The notes: generated by a model from the letters alone, not told the origin. Shown: positions 17,957-27,070, counted from the first letter of the stretch. The stretch is DNA of 64,000 nt from an uncultured Eubacterium sp. (GCA_910578975.1 CAJTRZ010000010.1:24672-88671), one strand, 5' to 3'. A program made the numbers and translations.

Positions 17957-19000
17957 ATGCATGCTAAAAGGCTGAATAATATAGAATGTCTTAGAGTGCT
18001 GGTTATGTTTATGATTGTCATTCATCACTGTGTAGTTAGCGGTTTGCATTTAAATGAAAATTTAAATAGTGGAATAAACTGTAATGATATGATGAATTAT
18101 CTATTAGTTTTCATAAATTGTATTGTTGTTGTGGCTGTTAATGTATTCTTTTTGATTTCAGGCTATTTTACAATTAATTTTAAATTAAATAAATTTGTGA
18201 AGCTTTTGGGACAGATAATTTTTTATGCATTTTTTATATACATATTATTTGTTATTGTAGAAGGACAGAGCATAGATGTAAAAAGTATTATTAGGTATTC
18301 GCTTCTGGCAGTTAATGAATATTGGTTTATGACTGTCTATCTTGTATTAATGTTAATAGCACCTTATTTGAATATTGTTATAAGTGTACTTAAAGAAGAT
18401 AAAAGAAAGTATACCTTTTTAATTATTACATTGTTTTTAGTTACTTGTATATATGGTTTTGCTTTTGATAAAGATGTTATTAATGTAAATAATGGATATT
18501 CATTAATATATGCGATATTCTTATATTTTACAGGAAATTATATCAAAACATATGATATCGTAGCAACTTTAAAGAAGATAAAACCTCACATATTATATAT
18601 GCTGGTAGGGGGGGTGAATTTCTTTCTTGTGGCAGCTTTCGTATATTTAGGAAAAGGACATATTGCATGGAAGTTATTTTCGTATAATAACCCAATAGTT
18701 TATATCCAGGCGATAGTGTTGTTACTTTCTTTTCTAACAATAAAGTGCAATGGACAAATTGGAAGAGTTGTAGGAAGTTTTGGTCAATATACTTTAGGGA
18801 TTTATTTAATTCATTCTCACACCCTTTTAATTCCGTATAGATTTAGGATATTAGAAACCATTATAAAAAATATGGGAATCATTTTTTATCCGGTTTTGAT
18901 TATCTTATATTGTGCAATTTTATATTTAATTTGCAATTCTATAGAATTGATTAGAAAAGAAATTATAAAATTATTATCAAAATATAAACAATTAAATTAG
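17957..19000 (+). CDS. Acyltransferase-3 family membrane protein
   Basis: A 347-residue polytopic protein. The start RLNNIECLRVLVMFMIVIHHCV carries the family Arg-His-His pattern, and FFLISGYFTINFKL gives the SG loop. About ten helices and a late YTLGIYLIHSHTLL motif, common in this family's last third, are present. It resembles the member at 25866 (ISGY/ITGYW subtype). GGAGG upstream of ATG 17957 fixes the start. Predicted to acylate the extracytoplasmic glycan or its lipid-linked precursor. Confidence 0.86.
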   Translation: MHAKRLNNIECLRVLVMFMIVIHHCVVSGLHLNENLNSGINCNDMMNYLLVFINCIVVVAVNVFFLISGYFTINFKLNKFVKLLGQIIFYAFFIYILFVIVEGQSIDVKSIIRYSLLAVNEYWFMTVYLVLMLIAPYLNIVISVLKEDKRKYTFLIITLFLVTCIYGFAFDKDVINVNNGYSLIYAIFLYFTGNYIKTYDIVATLKKIKPHILYMLVGGVNFFLVAAFVYLGKGHIAWKLFSYNNPIVYIQAIVLLLSFLTIKCNGQIGRVVGSFGQYTLGIYLIHSHTLLIPYRFRILETIIKNMGIIFYPVLIILYCAILYLICNSIELIRKEIIKLLSKYKQLN

Positions 19001-19042
19001 AAATGTAGATTTTTTAAATATGTAAAGCGTAGGAAGAAGGAA

Positions 19043-20068
19043 ATGGAAAAAGATTTAATAAGTGTTGTAATACCTGTTTATAATGCAGAGGAATATATAA
19101 AGAGATGTTTGGAAAGTATACAAAAACAAACATACGATAATTTAGAGATTATAGTAGTAAATGACGGTTCAACAGATCATACACAAAAAGTCGTGGGAGA
19201 AATGCAGCAACAAGACGAGAGAATCAAATTGATTCAGAAAGAAAACGAAGGGGTTTCAGCTGCTCGTAATGATGGGGTTTTGGCGGCTACTGGAAAATAT
19301 ATATATTTTATTGATAGTGATGATTATGTGGAAGACAACATTGTTGAAAAATTATATGAGGCAATTAGCACTCAGGGACAGTTAAGTGTTTGCGGATTTA
19401 CAACTGTATTTATGAAAAAAGAAGACACACCGTTTTCGTTATATGATAGTGTATCGTTAATTAGTATCGAACAGTATTTAGAGAAAATGTCACAATATCT
19501 TTACAGTGTATATTTTGGCTCGTTGTGGAATAAGATGTACGTTACAGAAATCATTAAAAGTAATCAATTGAAATTTCGAAAAGATATTTCTTTAGCAGAA
19601 GATTTCATATTTAATTTAGACTATTTACAATATGTGAAAAAAGTTACAATGTTGCCCGAATGTATGTATTACTATTACCAGGGTAATGAAGAATCCTTAA
19701 CGAAAAAGTCAGATCCCTGGTATATTTGGGATATGGCGAGAATACGATTGCAATATTGTATGCAAAGATATGGTGAAATGAATATGCTTGAAAGTTGTAA
19801 AAGAAACATTAGTACAATGGTTGCAAATGAACTTGTAGGGCCGACTTATGATATTATAAATAATGAAAAATGGAAAATAAAACAGACAATTAAAAAGTTA
19901 AAAGAACTTTATCAGGATACATTTACAAAAGAGGCGATAAAGGAAACGAAAAATCCACAGATGGTACATCGTATAGCAAAGGTTTCTTTGGGTATGCATA
20001 GTTATTTTATGTTCTATATTTTGATGAAAATATGGGTGAAAATACAACGGTATAATCCAGAAAAATAG
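19043..20068 (+). CDS. Glycosyltransferase family 2
   Basis: A 341-residue GT-A enzyme with an intact motif series: ISVVIPVYNAEEYI, VVNDGSTDHTQ, NEGVSAARNDG and FIDSDDYVE. LWNKMY and AEDFIFNLDYL mark the same subgroup as the GT2 enzymes at 6636 and 11102. A preceding GAAGAAGG supports the start. The downstream gene begins 33 bases later, after a strong GGTGAAGGAG, and is a GT8, so two sugar additions are encoded back to back. Confidence 0.88.
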   Translation: MEKDLISVVIPVYNAEEYIKRCLESIQKQTYDNLEIIVVNDGSTDHTQKVVGEMQQQDERIKLIQKENEGVSAARNDGVLAATGKYIYFIDSDDYVEDNIVEKLYEAISTQGQLSVCGFTTVFMKKEDTPFSLYDSVSLISIEQYLEKMSQYLYSVYFGSLWNKMYVTEIIKSNQLKFRKDISLAEDFIFNLDYLQYVKKVTMLPECMYYYYQGNEESLTKKSDPWYIWDMARIRLQYCMQRYGEMNMLESCKRNISTMVANELVGPTYDIINNEKWKIKQTIKKLKELYQDTFTKEAIKETKNPQMVHRIAKVSLGMHSYFMFYILMKIWVKIQRYNPEK

Positions 20069-20101
20069 GAATCAATGTATAAGAGGTGAAGGAGAATACA
20101 T

Positions 20102-21055
20102 ATGAATATTTCAGTATTTAGTAGTGACAAATTTTATATCGGCGCAAAAATAATGCTTACATCATTGTTAATGCACAATAATTTCGAAAAGCATAATTTA
20201 TATATAGTAAGTACAGATATAAAAGATAGAAAAATAAAAAAACTCAACAGATTTTTAAGAAAAAGATTTCATCAGGAGGTCAAAGTTCTTAAAATAACAG
20301 AGGAAATGAAAGAGGGATTTCCAGATAGTAAGAATTTTAGTGCTGCTGGTTTTCATAAGCTTTATGTATTTAACTATCTGCCAGAGAAGTTAGACAGGAT
20401 TATGTGTTTAGATGCAGATGCTATGGTAATGGGAAGCATTAAAGAATTTTATTATCAAGATCTTGGGGACAATGTTCTTTCGGCATCTGAAGATATACAT
20501 ATTAAGGTCGACGTACAGCATTTCGAAGAGATGCAGTATGATTTAGATGAACCTTACTTTAATATGGGAAGTATTTTAATAGATTTGAATAAGTATTTAT
20601 CAGCATATTCTGTTGAGGACTATATTAATTGGATTGAAGAAATGGGAAGTATTTTAATAGATTTGAATAAGTATTTATCAGCATATTCTGTTGAGGACTA
20701 TATTAATTGGATTGAAGAAAATAGAGAGACTGCAAAATATGTGGCGCAAGATGCTATTAACATTTTATTTAAGGGACAAATAAAAAAAGCAGATTATAAG
20801 AAATATAATAATCAAAAATTTTATTACGAAAAAATAGACGCTCAAGGACTAAAAGAGTTGAAGGAAAATTGTTCCGTAGTACATTGCATTGGTAAAATTA
20901 AACCATGGGATTTTAGATATAATATGGCGATAGCAGATTATATGAAAGAGGTTATGATTAATAATGGAATGAAGCACACTTATTATTTGATTTGTGCAAA
21001 ACGTTTTTTATTTAATGTGAAACATAAAGTATTGTCAAAGGTGAAAGGAGTTTAA
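20102..21055 (+). CDS. Glycosyltransferase family 8 with internal 26-residue tandem duplication
   Basis: A GT8 (LgtC/glycogenin-like) GT-A enzyme of 317 residues. The family DXD is LDADAM at residues 104-106, and FNMGSILIDL corresponds to the usual FNAGVLLID sugar-binding strand. The C-terminal VVHCIGKIKPW carries the conserved histidine and GxxKPW element. Residues 155-180 and 181-206 are exact copies, caused by a 78-bp perfect tandem repeat, so the protein is 26 residues longer than it should be right inside the catalytic fold. The frame is kept. Whether the enzyme still works is open. The expected role is UDP-hexose transfer. Confidence 0.87.
   Translation: MNISVFSSDKFYIGAKIMLTSLLMHNNFEKHNLYIVSTDIKDRKIKKLNRFLRKRFHQEVKVLKITEEMKEGFPDSKNFSAAGFHKLYVFNYLPEKLDRIMCLDADAMVMGSIKEFYYQDLGDNVLSASEDIHIKVDVQHFEEMQYDLDEPYFNMGSILIDLNKYLSAYSVEDYINWIEEMGSILIDLNKYLSAYSVEDYINWIEENRETAKYVAQDAINILFKGQIKKADYKKYNNQKFYYEKIDAQGLKELKENCSVVHCIGKIKPWDFRYNMAIADYMKEVMINNGMKHTYYLICAKRFLFNVKHKVLSKVKGV
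20564..20719 (+). repeat. Exact 78-bp tandem duplication inside the GT8 gene
   Basis: Bases 20564-20641 and 20642-20719 are identical over all 78 positions, and the unit is a multiple of three. Perfect identity in this AT-rich gene means the event is recent, or is an assembly artefact. Confidence 0.95.
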
Positions 21056-21056
21056 A

Positions 21057-21833
21057 TTGAAAGTTGTTTTATTAGCAGGTGGATATGGAACCAGAATATC
21101 TGAAGAAACAAAAAATAAACCAAAACCAATGGTTGAAATTGGTGGGATGCCAATTTTGTGGCATATTATGAAAGAATACTCTAGTTGTGGTTACAATGAA
21201 TTTATTATTTGTGCCGGATATAAACAGGAAATCGTTAAAGAATGGTTCAATAACTATTTTTTGCATATGTCCGATGTGACGTTTGATTTTGCGCAAAATA
21301 ATAAAATGATAGTACATAACGGATATGCTGAGCCATGGAAAGTTACGGTTGTTGATACCGGATTGAATACGATGACTGGTGGAAGAATTAAAAGAATAGA
21401 AAAATATGTAGGAAATGAGCCGTTTTTAATGACATATGGAGATGGTGTTTGTGATGTTGATATTAACAAATTAGTAGAGTTTCATAATGAACATGGCAAG
21501 ATAGCTACATTGACAGCTGTAATGCAGGAGCAGCAGAAGGGAGTATTAGATATTGGTTATGGAAATACGGTAAGATCCTTCAGAGAAAAAAGTCAAAAAG
21601 ACGAGGCACCGATTAATGCTGGCTATATGGTATTAAATCCGGAAATCTTTAAGTATATAGAGGATGATACTACTGTTTTTGAACAATATCCATTAAATAA
21701 ACTTGCAGAGGAAGGTGAACTAATGTCTTATGTTCATAGAGGTTTCTGGCAGTGTATGGATACCAAAAGGGAAATGGATATGTTAGAGAAACTTTGGAGT
21801 AATGGACAAGCGCCATGGAAATCTTGGAAATAG
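21057..21833 (+). CDS. rfbF: Glucose-1-phosphate cytidylyltransferase
   Basis: A 258-residue nucleotidyltransferase with the N-terminal signature LAGGYGTRISEETKNKPKPM, and YGDGVCDVDI, which holds the metal-binding Asp. The C-terminal GFWQCMDTKREMDMLEKLW is characteristic of RfbF. It makes CDP-glucose from CTP and glucose 1-phosphate in the cytoplasm. The length matches the family. It starts with TTG, seven bases after AAGGAG. The next gene is rfbG, the normal partner. There is no rfbH-like 3-dehydrase in the window, so the sugar made from CDP-4-keto-6-deoxyglucose must differ from the classical 3,6-dideoxyhexoses unless rfbH lies elsewhere. Confidence 0.92.
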   Translation: MKVVLLAGGYGTRISEETKNKPKPMVEIGGMPILWHIMKEYSSCGYNEFIICAGYKQEIVKEWFNNYFLHMSDVTFDFAQNNKMIVHNGYAEPWKVTVVDTGLNTMTGGRIKRIEKYVGNEPFLMTYGDGVCDVDINKLVEFHNEHGKIATLTAVMQEQQKGVLDIGYGNTVRSFREKSQKDEAPINAGYMVLNPEIFKYIEDDTTVFEQYPLNKLAEEGELMSYVHRGFWQCMDTKREMDMLEKLWSNGQAPWKSWK

Positions 21834-21843
21834 AGGAGTGACA

Positions 21844-22917
21844 ATGAAAGAATTTAATATAAATTTTTATAGAGGAAAAAAAGTATTTATAACAGGACAT
21901 ACTGGATTTAAAGGTTCGTGGATGTGTAAAGCATTAGTGGACGTAGGAGCGATTGTAACGGGTTATTCCTTAGAACCACCTACAACTCCATCATTATTTG
22001 AAATTGCAGAGTTAGAAAATGATATGAATTCAGTGATAGGTGATGTTAGAGATTATAAACATCTAAAGGAAGTGTTTGATGAGGCACAACCGGAAATAGT
22101 ATTTCATTTAGCTGCACAGCCGTTAGTTAGGGAAAGTTATAAAGAACCCTTATATACATATGAAACAAATGTGATGGGAACTGCAAATATCTTAGAATGT
22201 ATCAGACAAAATATGCAGACATCAAAGAGTGTAAAATCATTTTTAAATGTTACAACAGACAAAGTTTATTTGAATAGAGAATGGGAATGGGGGTATAGAG
22301 AAAATGACCCGCTAGATGGATATGATCCTTATTCTAATTCGAAGTCTTGTTCAGAATTAGTAACACATAGTTATAAAAAATCCTTTTTTGCAGAAGATGA
22401 AGGCATAGCGATATCTACAGCTAGGGCAGGAAATGTAATTGGTGGTGGGGATTTTGCTACTGATAGGATTATTCCAGATTGTGTTAAAGCAGCGATAGAA
22501 AAAAGGGATATTATTGTGAGAAATCCATATTCAACCAGACCGTATCAACATGTATTAGAACCAATATATGCTTATCTTATGATTGGTGCAAAACAATATG
22601 AAGATATAAAATATGCTGGATATTATAACGTAGGTCCTGATGATACAGATTGTTTTCAGACGGGCGCTTTAGTAGAACTGTTTGTTGATAAATGGGGAGA
22701 AGATCTTAAGTGGGTAGACAAATATGACGGAGGACCACATGAGGCTAATTTTTTGAAATTAGATTGTTCTAAATTAAAGTCAACATTTGGGTGGAGTCCA
22801 AAATGGGATTTGGAAAAAGCTGTTGAGATGGTAGTAGAATGGTCTAAGTGTTGGAATGCTGGTAAAAATATTAAGAGCTGTATGGAGAAGCAGATAGCGG
22901 AGTTTATGGGATTGTAA
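21844..22917 (+). CDS. rfbG: CDP-glucose 4,6-dehydratase
   Basis: A 357-residue extended short-chain dehydrogenase. ITGHTGFKGSW is the NAD-binding Gly motif, HLAAQPLVRESYKEP is typical of RfbG, NVTTDKVY precedes the active site, and YSNSK is the Tyr-x3-Lys pair. YQHVLEP is the substrate-side signature. It converts CDP-glucose to CDP-4-keto-6-deoxyglucose. ATG 21844 with GAGGAG upstream is chosen over an in-frame ATG inside rfbF. It follows rfbF closely and precedes a broken 2-hydroxyacid dehydrogenase and an aldolase gene. Confidence 0.93.
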   Translation: MKEFNINFYRGKKVFITGHTGFKGSWMCKALVDVGAIVTGYSLEPPTTPSLFEIAELENDMNSVIGDVRDYKHLKEVFDEAQPEIVFHLAAQPLVRESYKEPLYTYETNVMGTANILECIRQNMQTSKSVKSFLNVTTDKVYLNREWEWGYRENDPLDGYDPYSNSKSCSELVTHSYKKSFFAEDEGIAISTARAGNVIGGGDFATDRIIPDCVKAAIEKRDIIVRNPYSTRPYQHVLEPIYAYLMIGAKQYEDIKYAGYYNVGPDDTDCFQTGALVELFVDKWGEDLKWVDKYDGGPHEANFLKLDCSKLKSTFGWSPKWDLEKAVEMVVEWSKCWNAGKNIKSCMEKQIAEFMGL

Positions 22918-22918
22918 A

Positions 22919-23827
22919 ATGATGAATTTATTATTAGCAGGTAATTTTGAGTATACAAAAGAACAACTGAATATTTTAAAAAATGCAGGATATAAGGTTT
23001 TTCTTATGCAGGATGAAAGAGGCAGACTCCCTTTAGAAGCATCGGAAATAGATGTGGTTGTATGTAATTGGCTTTTTACGCATTATAATATAAAAGAATT
23101 TGAGAATTTAAAGTATATTCAATTGTTAAGTGCAGGAATGGAAAGAATACCTGTTGACTACATAAAAGACAAGGGGATTGGACTCTCTAATGCTAGAGGT
23201 GTATATAGTATTCCTATGGCGGAATATGCAGTCTGTGGTGTCTTGCAATTATTAAAGCAAAGTAGATTCTTTATAAAAAATCAGCAGGAAAAGAAATGGG
23301 AAAAGAATAGAAAACTGGAAGAGTTAAGTAATAAGACGGTAGCGATTATAGGAATGGGAAGCGTTGGAATAGAGGTTGCTAACAGGTTTAAAGTTTTTGC
23401 GAGAGAAGTTATAGGTTTTGATATTAATTGTGAAATTAAATCTGAATACAGTATATATGATATTGAAGAGTTTGATAATAAACTTTCAGATTTTGATATT
23501 CTTATATTTACGGTGCCAATTAGTGCGAATACCCGTCATTTTTTGAATTAGGATAGAATTCAAAAAATGCGTCAAAACGCAATTGTAGTAAATATTTCCC
23601 GTGGAGGCATTGTTGATGAAGCAGCGTTGTTGAACGCGATTAATGCAGGAAAAATCAGAGGGGCGGTATTGGATGTTTTTGAGGAAGAACCTCTGGTTAA
23701 TTCAGAAATATGGCAAAATGAAAATGTTATTGTAACGCCACATAATTCTTTTGTTTCTGATAGGAACAATGAAAGAATGTGGAACGTAATTATGAATAAC
23801 TTAATAGATACGATAGAAAAAGATTAG
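22919..23827 (+). pseudogene. D-isomer-specific 2-hydroxyacid dehydrogenase interrupted by in-frame TAG
   Basis: Two open segments in the same frame (22919-23551 and 23552-23827) together give one complete NAD-dependent 2-hydroxyacid dehydrogenase of about 302 residues. The first holds the substrate lid and the Rossmann motif IIGMGSVGIEV. The second holds all three catalytic elements: the arginine in NISRGG, the glutamate in FEEEP and the histidine in TPHNS. The stop TAG at 23549-23551 stands where homologues usually have an acidic residue (HFLN then DRIQKM), as from a GAG-to-TAG change. The ATG at 23567 has no ribosome binding site. It is probably inactive, unless the stop is read through or is a sequencing error. 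Confidence 0.85.
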
Positions 23828-23838
23828 GATGGACAAAT

Positions 23839-24861
23839 ATGAACAGAATTCAAAGTATAGACTTAACCAAAGGAATCGGAATGATTTTGGTGATATTGGG
23901 GCATTGTGTTTTCTTTGGTGGACAAATACATAATATGATATTTGCATTTCATATGCCACTATTTTTTATTTTATCTGGAATGGTATTTAAACCAAAGAAA
24001 GATGAAAAAAAGCTGGTGTTGAAAAAGGCCAAAGCATTGTTGGTACCATATCTGGTATTTTGTGGAATAGGAATTATGGCATCTATAATTATACCGGTAT
24101 GGCGACATGAATTGTCGATCAAGGGTATATTGTATGATATATATTTAGGAAACCCGGAGAATATTCATATATCAAGTATTTGGTTTTTGGTGTGTATGTT
24201 TTGGGTGGTTATGATAGCTCATTATATATGTAAAATTGAGAATGTGAACCTTAGGATAATCATTGTTATAATGATTGCGGGGATAGGATTTGGTTTTGCA
24301 GAATATAATAGCAATTTTGACTTTCTTCCAGATAGCAGACTTCCATTCTGCATTGATGTAGCTTTGGTTGCAACTTTATTTTTCTTTGTCGGAAGGCTGT
24401 TGAAAGGATTCGTTAGATATCAGGAAAAGATGGATGTTAGAACATTTATTATATTAGGTGCAGCGGCGATTCTGTTCATCATTGCATATATGAGTAATGG
24501 AAGAACTAATTTACATGCACTAACATTTAACAATATATTTCTTTATCTCGTAGAATCAATAACCGGTTCGATAGCAGTAATATTGTTTTGTAAGTTTATA
24601 GATGAAAAATTTGGAAAACTACGTGTTATTCATGGGATAAGGTGGATAGGAAGGTATTCGTTAATTATTTTGGGAGCGCAATCTATATTTGTGAGAATGT
24701 ATATTGTAATAATAAATAGTTTGGGGTATAACTTTTCGATGTATCAATTGCCATTGATACATCAAATTGTATCGTTTATTGCTGTTACGGCATTATCGAT
24801 ATTGTACACATACATTTATTTTTTAGTTAAAGCAAGGATAAAGGGAGAAATACATGAATAA
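23839..24861 (+). CDS. Acyltransferase-3 family membrane protein
   Basis: A 340-residue polytopic protein that begins RIQSIDLTKGIGMILVILGHC (family Asp and His) and continues with FAFHMPLFFILSGMVFKPK. About ten helices follow. It is the same FHMPLFFILSG subtype as the member at 8903, which is found among predicted O-acetyltransferases. It lies between the dehydrogenase and the aldolase gene and overlaps the latter by eight bases. That coupling suggests it acts on the sugar made by the rfbF-rfbG-aldolase group, which is inference. Confidence 0.86.
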   Translation: MNRIQSIDLTKGIGMILVILGHCVFFGGQIHNMIFAFHMPLFFILSGMVFKPKKDEKKLVLKKAKALLVPYLVFCGIGIMASIIIPVWRHELSIKGILYDIYLGNPENIHISSIWFLVCMFWVVMIAHYICKIENVNLRIIIVIMIAGIGFGFAEYNSNFDFLPDSRLPFCIDVALVATLFFFVGRLLKGFVRYQEKMDVRTFIILGAAAILFIIAYMSNGRTNLHALTFNNIFLYLVESITGSIAVILFCKFIDEKFGKLRVIHGIRWIGRYSLIILGAQSIFVRMYIVIINSLGYNFSMYQLPLIHQIVSFIAVTALSILYTYIYFLVKARIKGEIHE

Positions 24862-25879
24862 GGTTCAAATTTTGGAATGTACATTAAGAGATGGTGGATA
24901 TGTAAATGACTGGGCATTTGGATATGAAAATATTATACGCTTAATCAGAAGGTTAGAAGAGAGTAATGCAGATATTATTGAGTTGGGATTTATTAGGGAT
25001 GAAGAATATCAGAAGGATAGAGCAATATATAATTCTAACAAACAATTGGCAGATTTGATAGGACACAAGAAAAAAGGAACGCTATATGCAGCGTTGGTTG
25101 AAATGGCAAATTACTATCCGATTGAAAAATTTGAAGATAGAGATGCGTCGGGAATTGATGCAATAAGATATAGTTTCTGGAAGAGGAAAATCGATGAAGC
25201 GTATGAGTATAGTAAAAAAATAACTGATAAAGGATATAAGTTATGCGTGCAGCCAACAAGGGTGGAGCAGTATTCTGATTATGAATTTGCAAAAATGATA
25301 GAGCAATTTAGTAAGTTAAATCCTTATGCAATATACATAGTGGATACATTTGGTTTGTTAAAGAAAAAAGATTTGTTGAGATATGCAAAAATAGCTGATG
25401 AAAATTTACCAGAGAATACTATATTGGGATACCATGCTCACAATAACATGCAGCAGGCGTTTAGTAATGTTACATCTTTTATAGAGATGGATCTGAATAG
25501 GAAGGTAATGGTAGATGCCAGTGTTTATGGAATGGGAAGGGGAGCAGGAAATCTCAATCTAGAAATGATCTATCAGTATTTAAATGATAGAGGGGATAAT
25601 GATTATAATATCGATTCTGTGATAGCAGCATGGGACAGTGTTGTCAGCAATATTTATCGTGATAAGCCATGGGGGTATTCTTTACCGTATTTTTTGGCGG
25701 CATCGATGGAGCTAAATCCTAATTATGTTATGTATTATATGGAAAAACAAAAACTTTCTGTAGAGGATATAAAAGGAGTTTTTGCTCTTATCCAGGGAGA
25801 AGATAAATATCTCTATAATGATGAAAAGGCAGAACAATTTTATAGAGATTACGAGGATTGTAAAAATGAAAAAAGATAG
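24854..25879 (+). CDS. HMG-CoA-lyase-like DRE-TIM aldolase of a sugar pathway
   Basis: A 341-residue TIM-barrel metallo-aldolase. ECTLRDGGYVNDW near residues 8-20 is the DRE-TIM signature with the catalytic Arg-Asp. HAHNN at residues 194-198 supplies the metal-binding histidines. This superfamily (4-hydroxy-2-oxovalerate aldolase, HMG-CoA lyase, isopropylmalate synthase) makes or breaks C-C bonds through a divalent-metal enolate. Members in capsule clusters lack a proven reaction. Here the neighbours are CDP-sugar genes and a 2-hydroxyacid dehydrogenase, suggesting that a ketoacid-derived carbon unit is made for, or joined to, a sugar. The C-terminus is charged and overlaps the following gene by 14 bases. 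Confidence 0.82.
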   Translation: MNKVQILECTLRDGGYVNDWAFGYENIIRLIRRLEESNADIIELGFIRDEEYQKDRAIYNSNKQLADLIGHKKKGTLYAALVEMANYYPIEKFEDRDASGIDAIRYSFWKRKIDEAYEYSKKITDKGYKLCVQPTRVEQYSDYEFAKMIEQFSKLNPYAIYIVDTFGLLKKKDLLRYAKIADENLPENTILGYHAHNNMQQAFSNVTSFIEMDLNRKVMVDASVYGMGRGAGNLNLEMIYQYLNDRGDNDYNIDSVIAAWDSVVSNIYRDKPWGYSLPYFLAASMELNPNYVMYYMEKQKLSVEDIKGVFALIQGEDKYLYNDEKAEQFYRDYEDCKNEKR

Positions 25880-26939
25880 AGATTCTAGATTTGAGTTATT
25901 AAGAATATTTGCTATGCTCATGATTGTTATGCATCATTATGTTTGTCATGGTAATTTTGATTTGACTGTAAGCTCGCAGTTGAACAAGGTTATTGTTGAG
26001 TGCGCATATTGGGGAGGAAAAGTTGGTATCAATCTATTTATTTTAATAACGGGATACTGGATGATAACATCACAATGGAGAGTCAGAAAAATATTAGAGT
26101 TATGGGGACAAATATTTTTCTATTCAGTAGCGATAACAGTTATTTTTGTTTGCATCGGTCAAGTTGAATTAAGTGCAGGAAGTGTTATTAAAGCAATTTT
26201 TCCAATATTGTTTTGCAGACATAATTATACAACAACGTATATGTTATTATACATACTAGTTCCATTTATAAACATTTTTATTAATAGTTTGAAGAAAAAG
26301 CAATTGGATACTTTAATAATTATTTTGTTTGTTATTTTATCTGTAATGCCAACTTTCATGGGAATTTATGCCGGATGGACAAATAATGCAAATTCTTATT
26401 TACTATGGATGATTTTTGTTTATATAGTAGGAGCAAGAATTCGTTTGTTTGGCAAAAAGAGAAATGTAAAGTTATGTTTGAGTCTGGCTGCATTGTCAGT
26501 TGGGGTTATATGGGGATTAACAGTTCTTTGTGGGGAACTTCGTTTTATAGACACTTATTATTTCGCAGCGCTGGTTAATGGAATTCCTGTTTTTATTTCA
26601 TCAATCATAATTTTTAAGGTTTTTGACAGTATCACAATAGGTTATAGTAAGATAATTAATATGGTAGCAAAATCAACACTGGCAGTATATTTGATACATG
26701 ATGATGTTTATTTTAGAAATTATGTATGGGACAATATTTTTTCAGGAAATGGTATTATAAATAGTGGAATTTTGATAGTAAATATTCTTTTGACAACGAT
26801 TATTGTATTTGGATGCTGCATTTTGATTGATAAAGTCAGATTATTGACATTTCATAAAATGTATATGATGTTATTAGATACAATTATGGAAAGTGTGCCG
26901 GTTAAAAAAGTACAGAGTTTATTTGCACAAGAAAAGTGA
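25866..26939 (+). CDS. Acyltransferase-3 family membrane protein
   Basis: A 357-residue membrane protein, sixth of this family in the cluster. RDSRFELLRIFAMLMIVMHHYVCHG is the N-terminal hallmark, and NLFILITGYWMITSQ replaces the SG loop with TG. About ten helices follow, and STLAVYLIHDDV is the late YLIH motif. ATG 25866 gives the expected N-terminus; an in-frame start at 25782 would lie deep inside the aldolase gene. It is the last gene before a terminator, so it ends the polysaccharide operon. Confidence 0.85.
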   Translation: MKKDRDSRFELLRIFAMLMIVMHHYVCHGNFDLTVSSQLNKVIVECAYWGGKVGINLFILITGYWMITSQWRVRKILELWGQIFFYSVAITVIFVCIGQVELSAGSVIKAIFPILFCRHNYTTTYMLLYILVPFINIFINSLKKKQLDTLIIILFVILSVMPTFMGIYAGWTNNANSYLLWMIFVYIVGARIRLFGKKRNVKLCLSLAALSVGVIWGLTVLCGELRFIDTYYFAALVNGIPVFISSIIIFKVFDSITIGYSKIINMVAKSTLAVYLIHDDVYFRNYVWDNIFSGNGIINSGILIVNILLTTIIVFGCCILIDKVRLLTFHKMYMMLLDTIMESVPVKKVQSLFAQEK

Positions 26940-27035
26940 AATTAGAGAGAATTTAAAATGTAGACATAAGTTTTATGTTTGGAATAATTTTATTTTGACA
27001 GTCACGGTTGGCAGGAAGACTGCTTGAGTATTTTT

Positions 27036-27070
27036 AAAGTATGTCTATGTTTACAGGCATACTTTTTTTT
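27036..27070 (+). terminator. Rho-independent terminator at the end of the polysaccharide operon
   Basis: AAAGTATG (27036-27043) pairs perfectly with CATACTTT (27058-27065), and the 3' arm runs into eight consecutive T. It lies about 100 bases after the last acyltransferase gene. Confidence 0.8.

Noticed and set aside
23549..23551. TAG read as pyrrolysine
   Set aside because: No pyrrolysine genes or tRNA are visible in the window, and dehydrogenases of this family have no such residue.
26995..27023. TTGACA at 26995 as promoter of the Ig-like gene
   Set aside because: Seventeen bases later the sequence is GACTGC, not a -10, and a terminator would lie between it and the gene.
1..27070. Cluster considered as a mobile or prophage region
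   Set aside because: No integrase, transposase, attachment repeat or phage structural gene is visible; a polysaccharide locus exchanged by recombination is possible but not shown.
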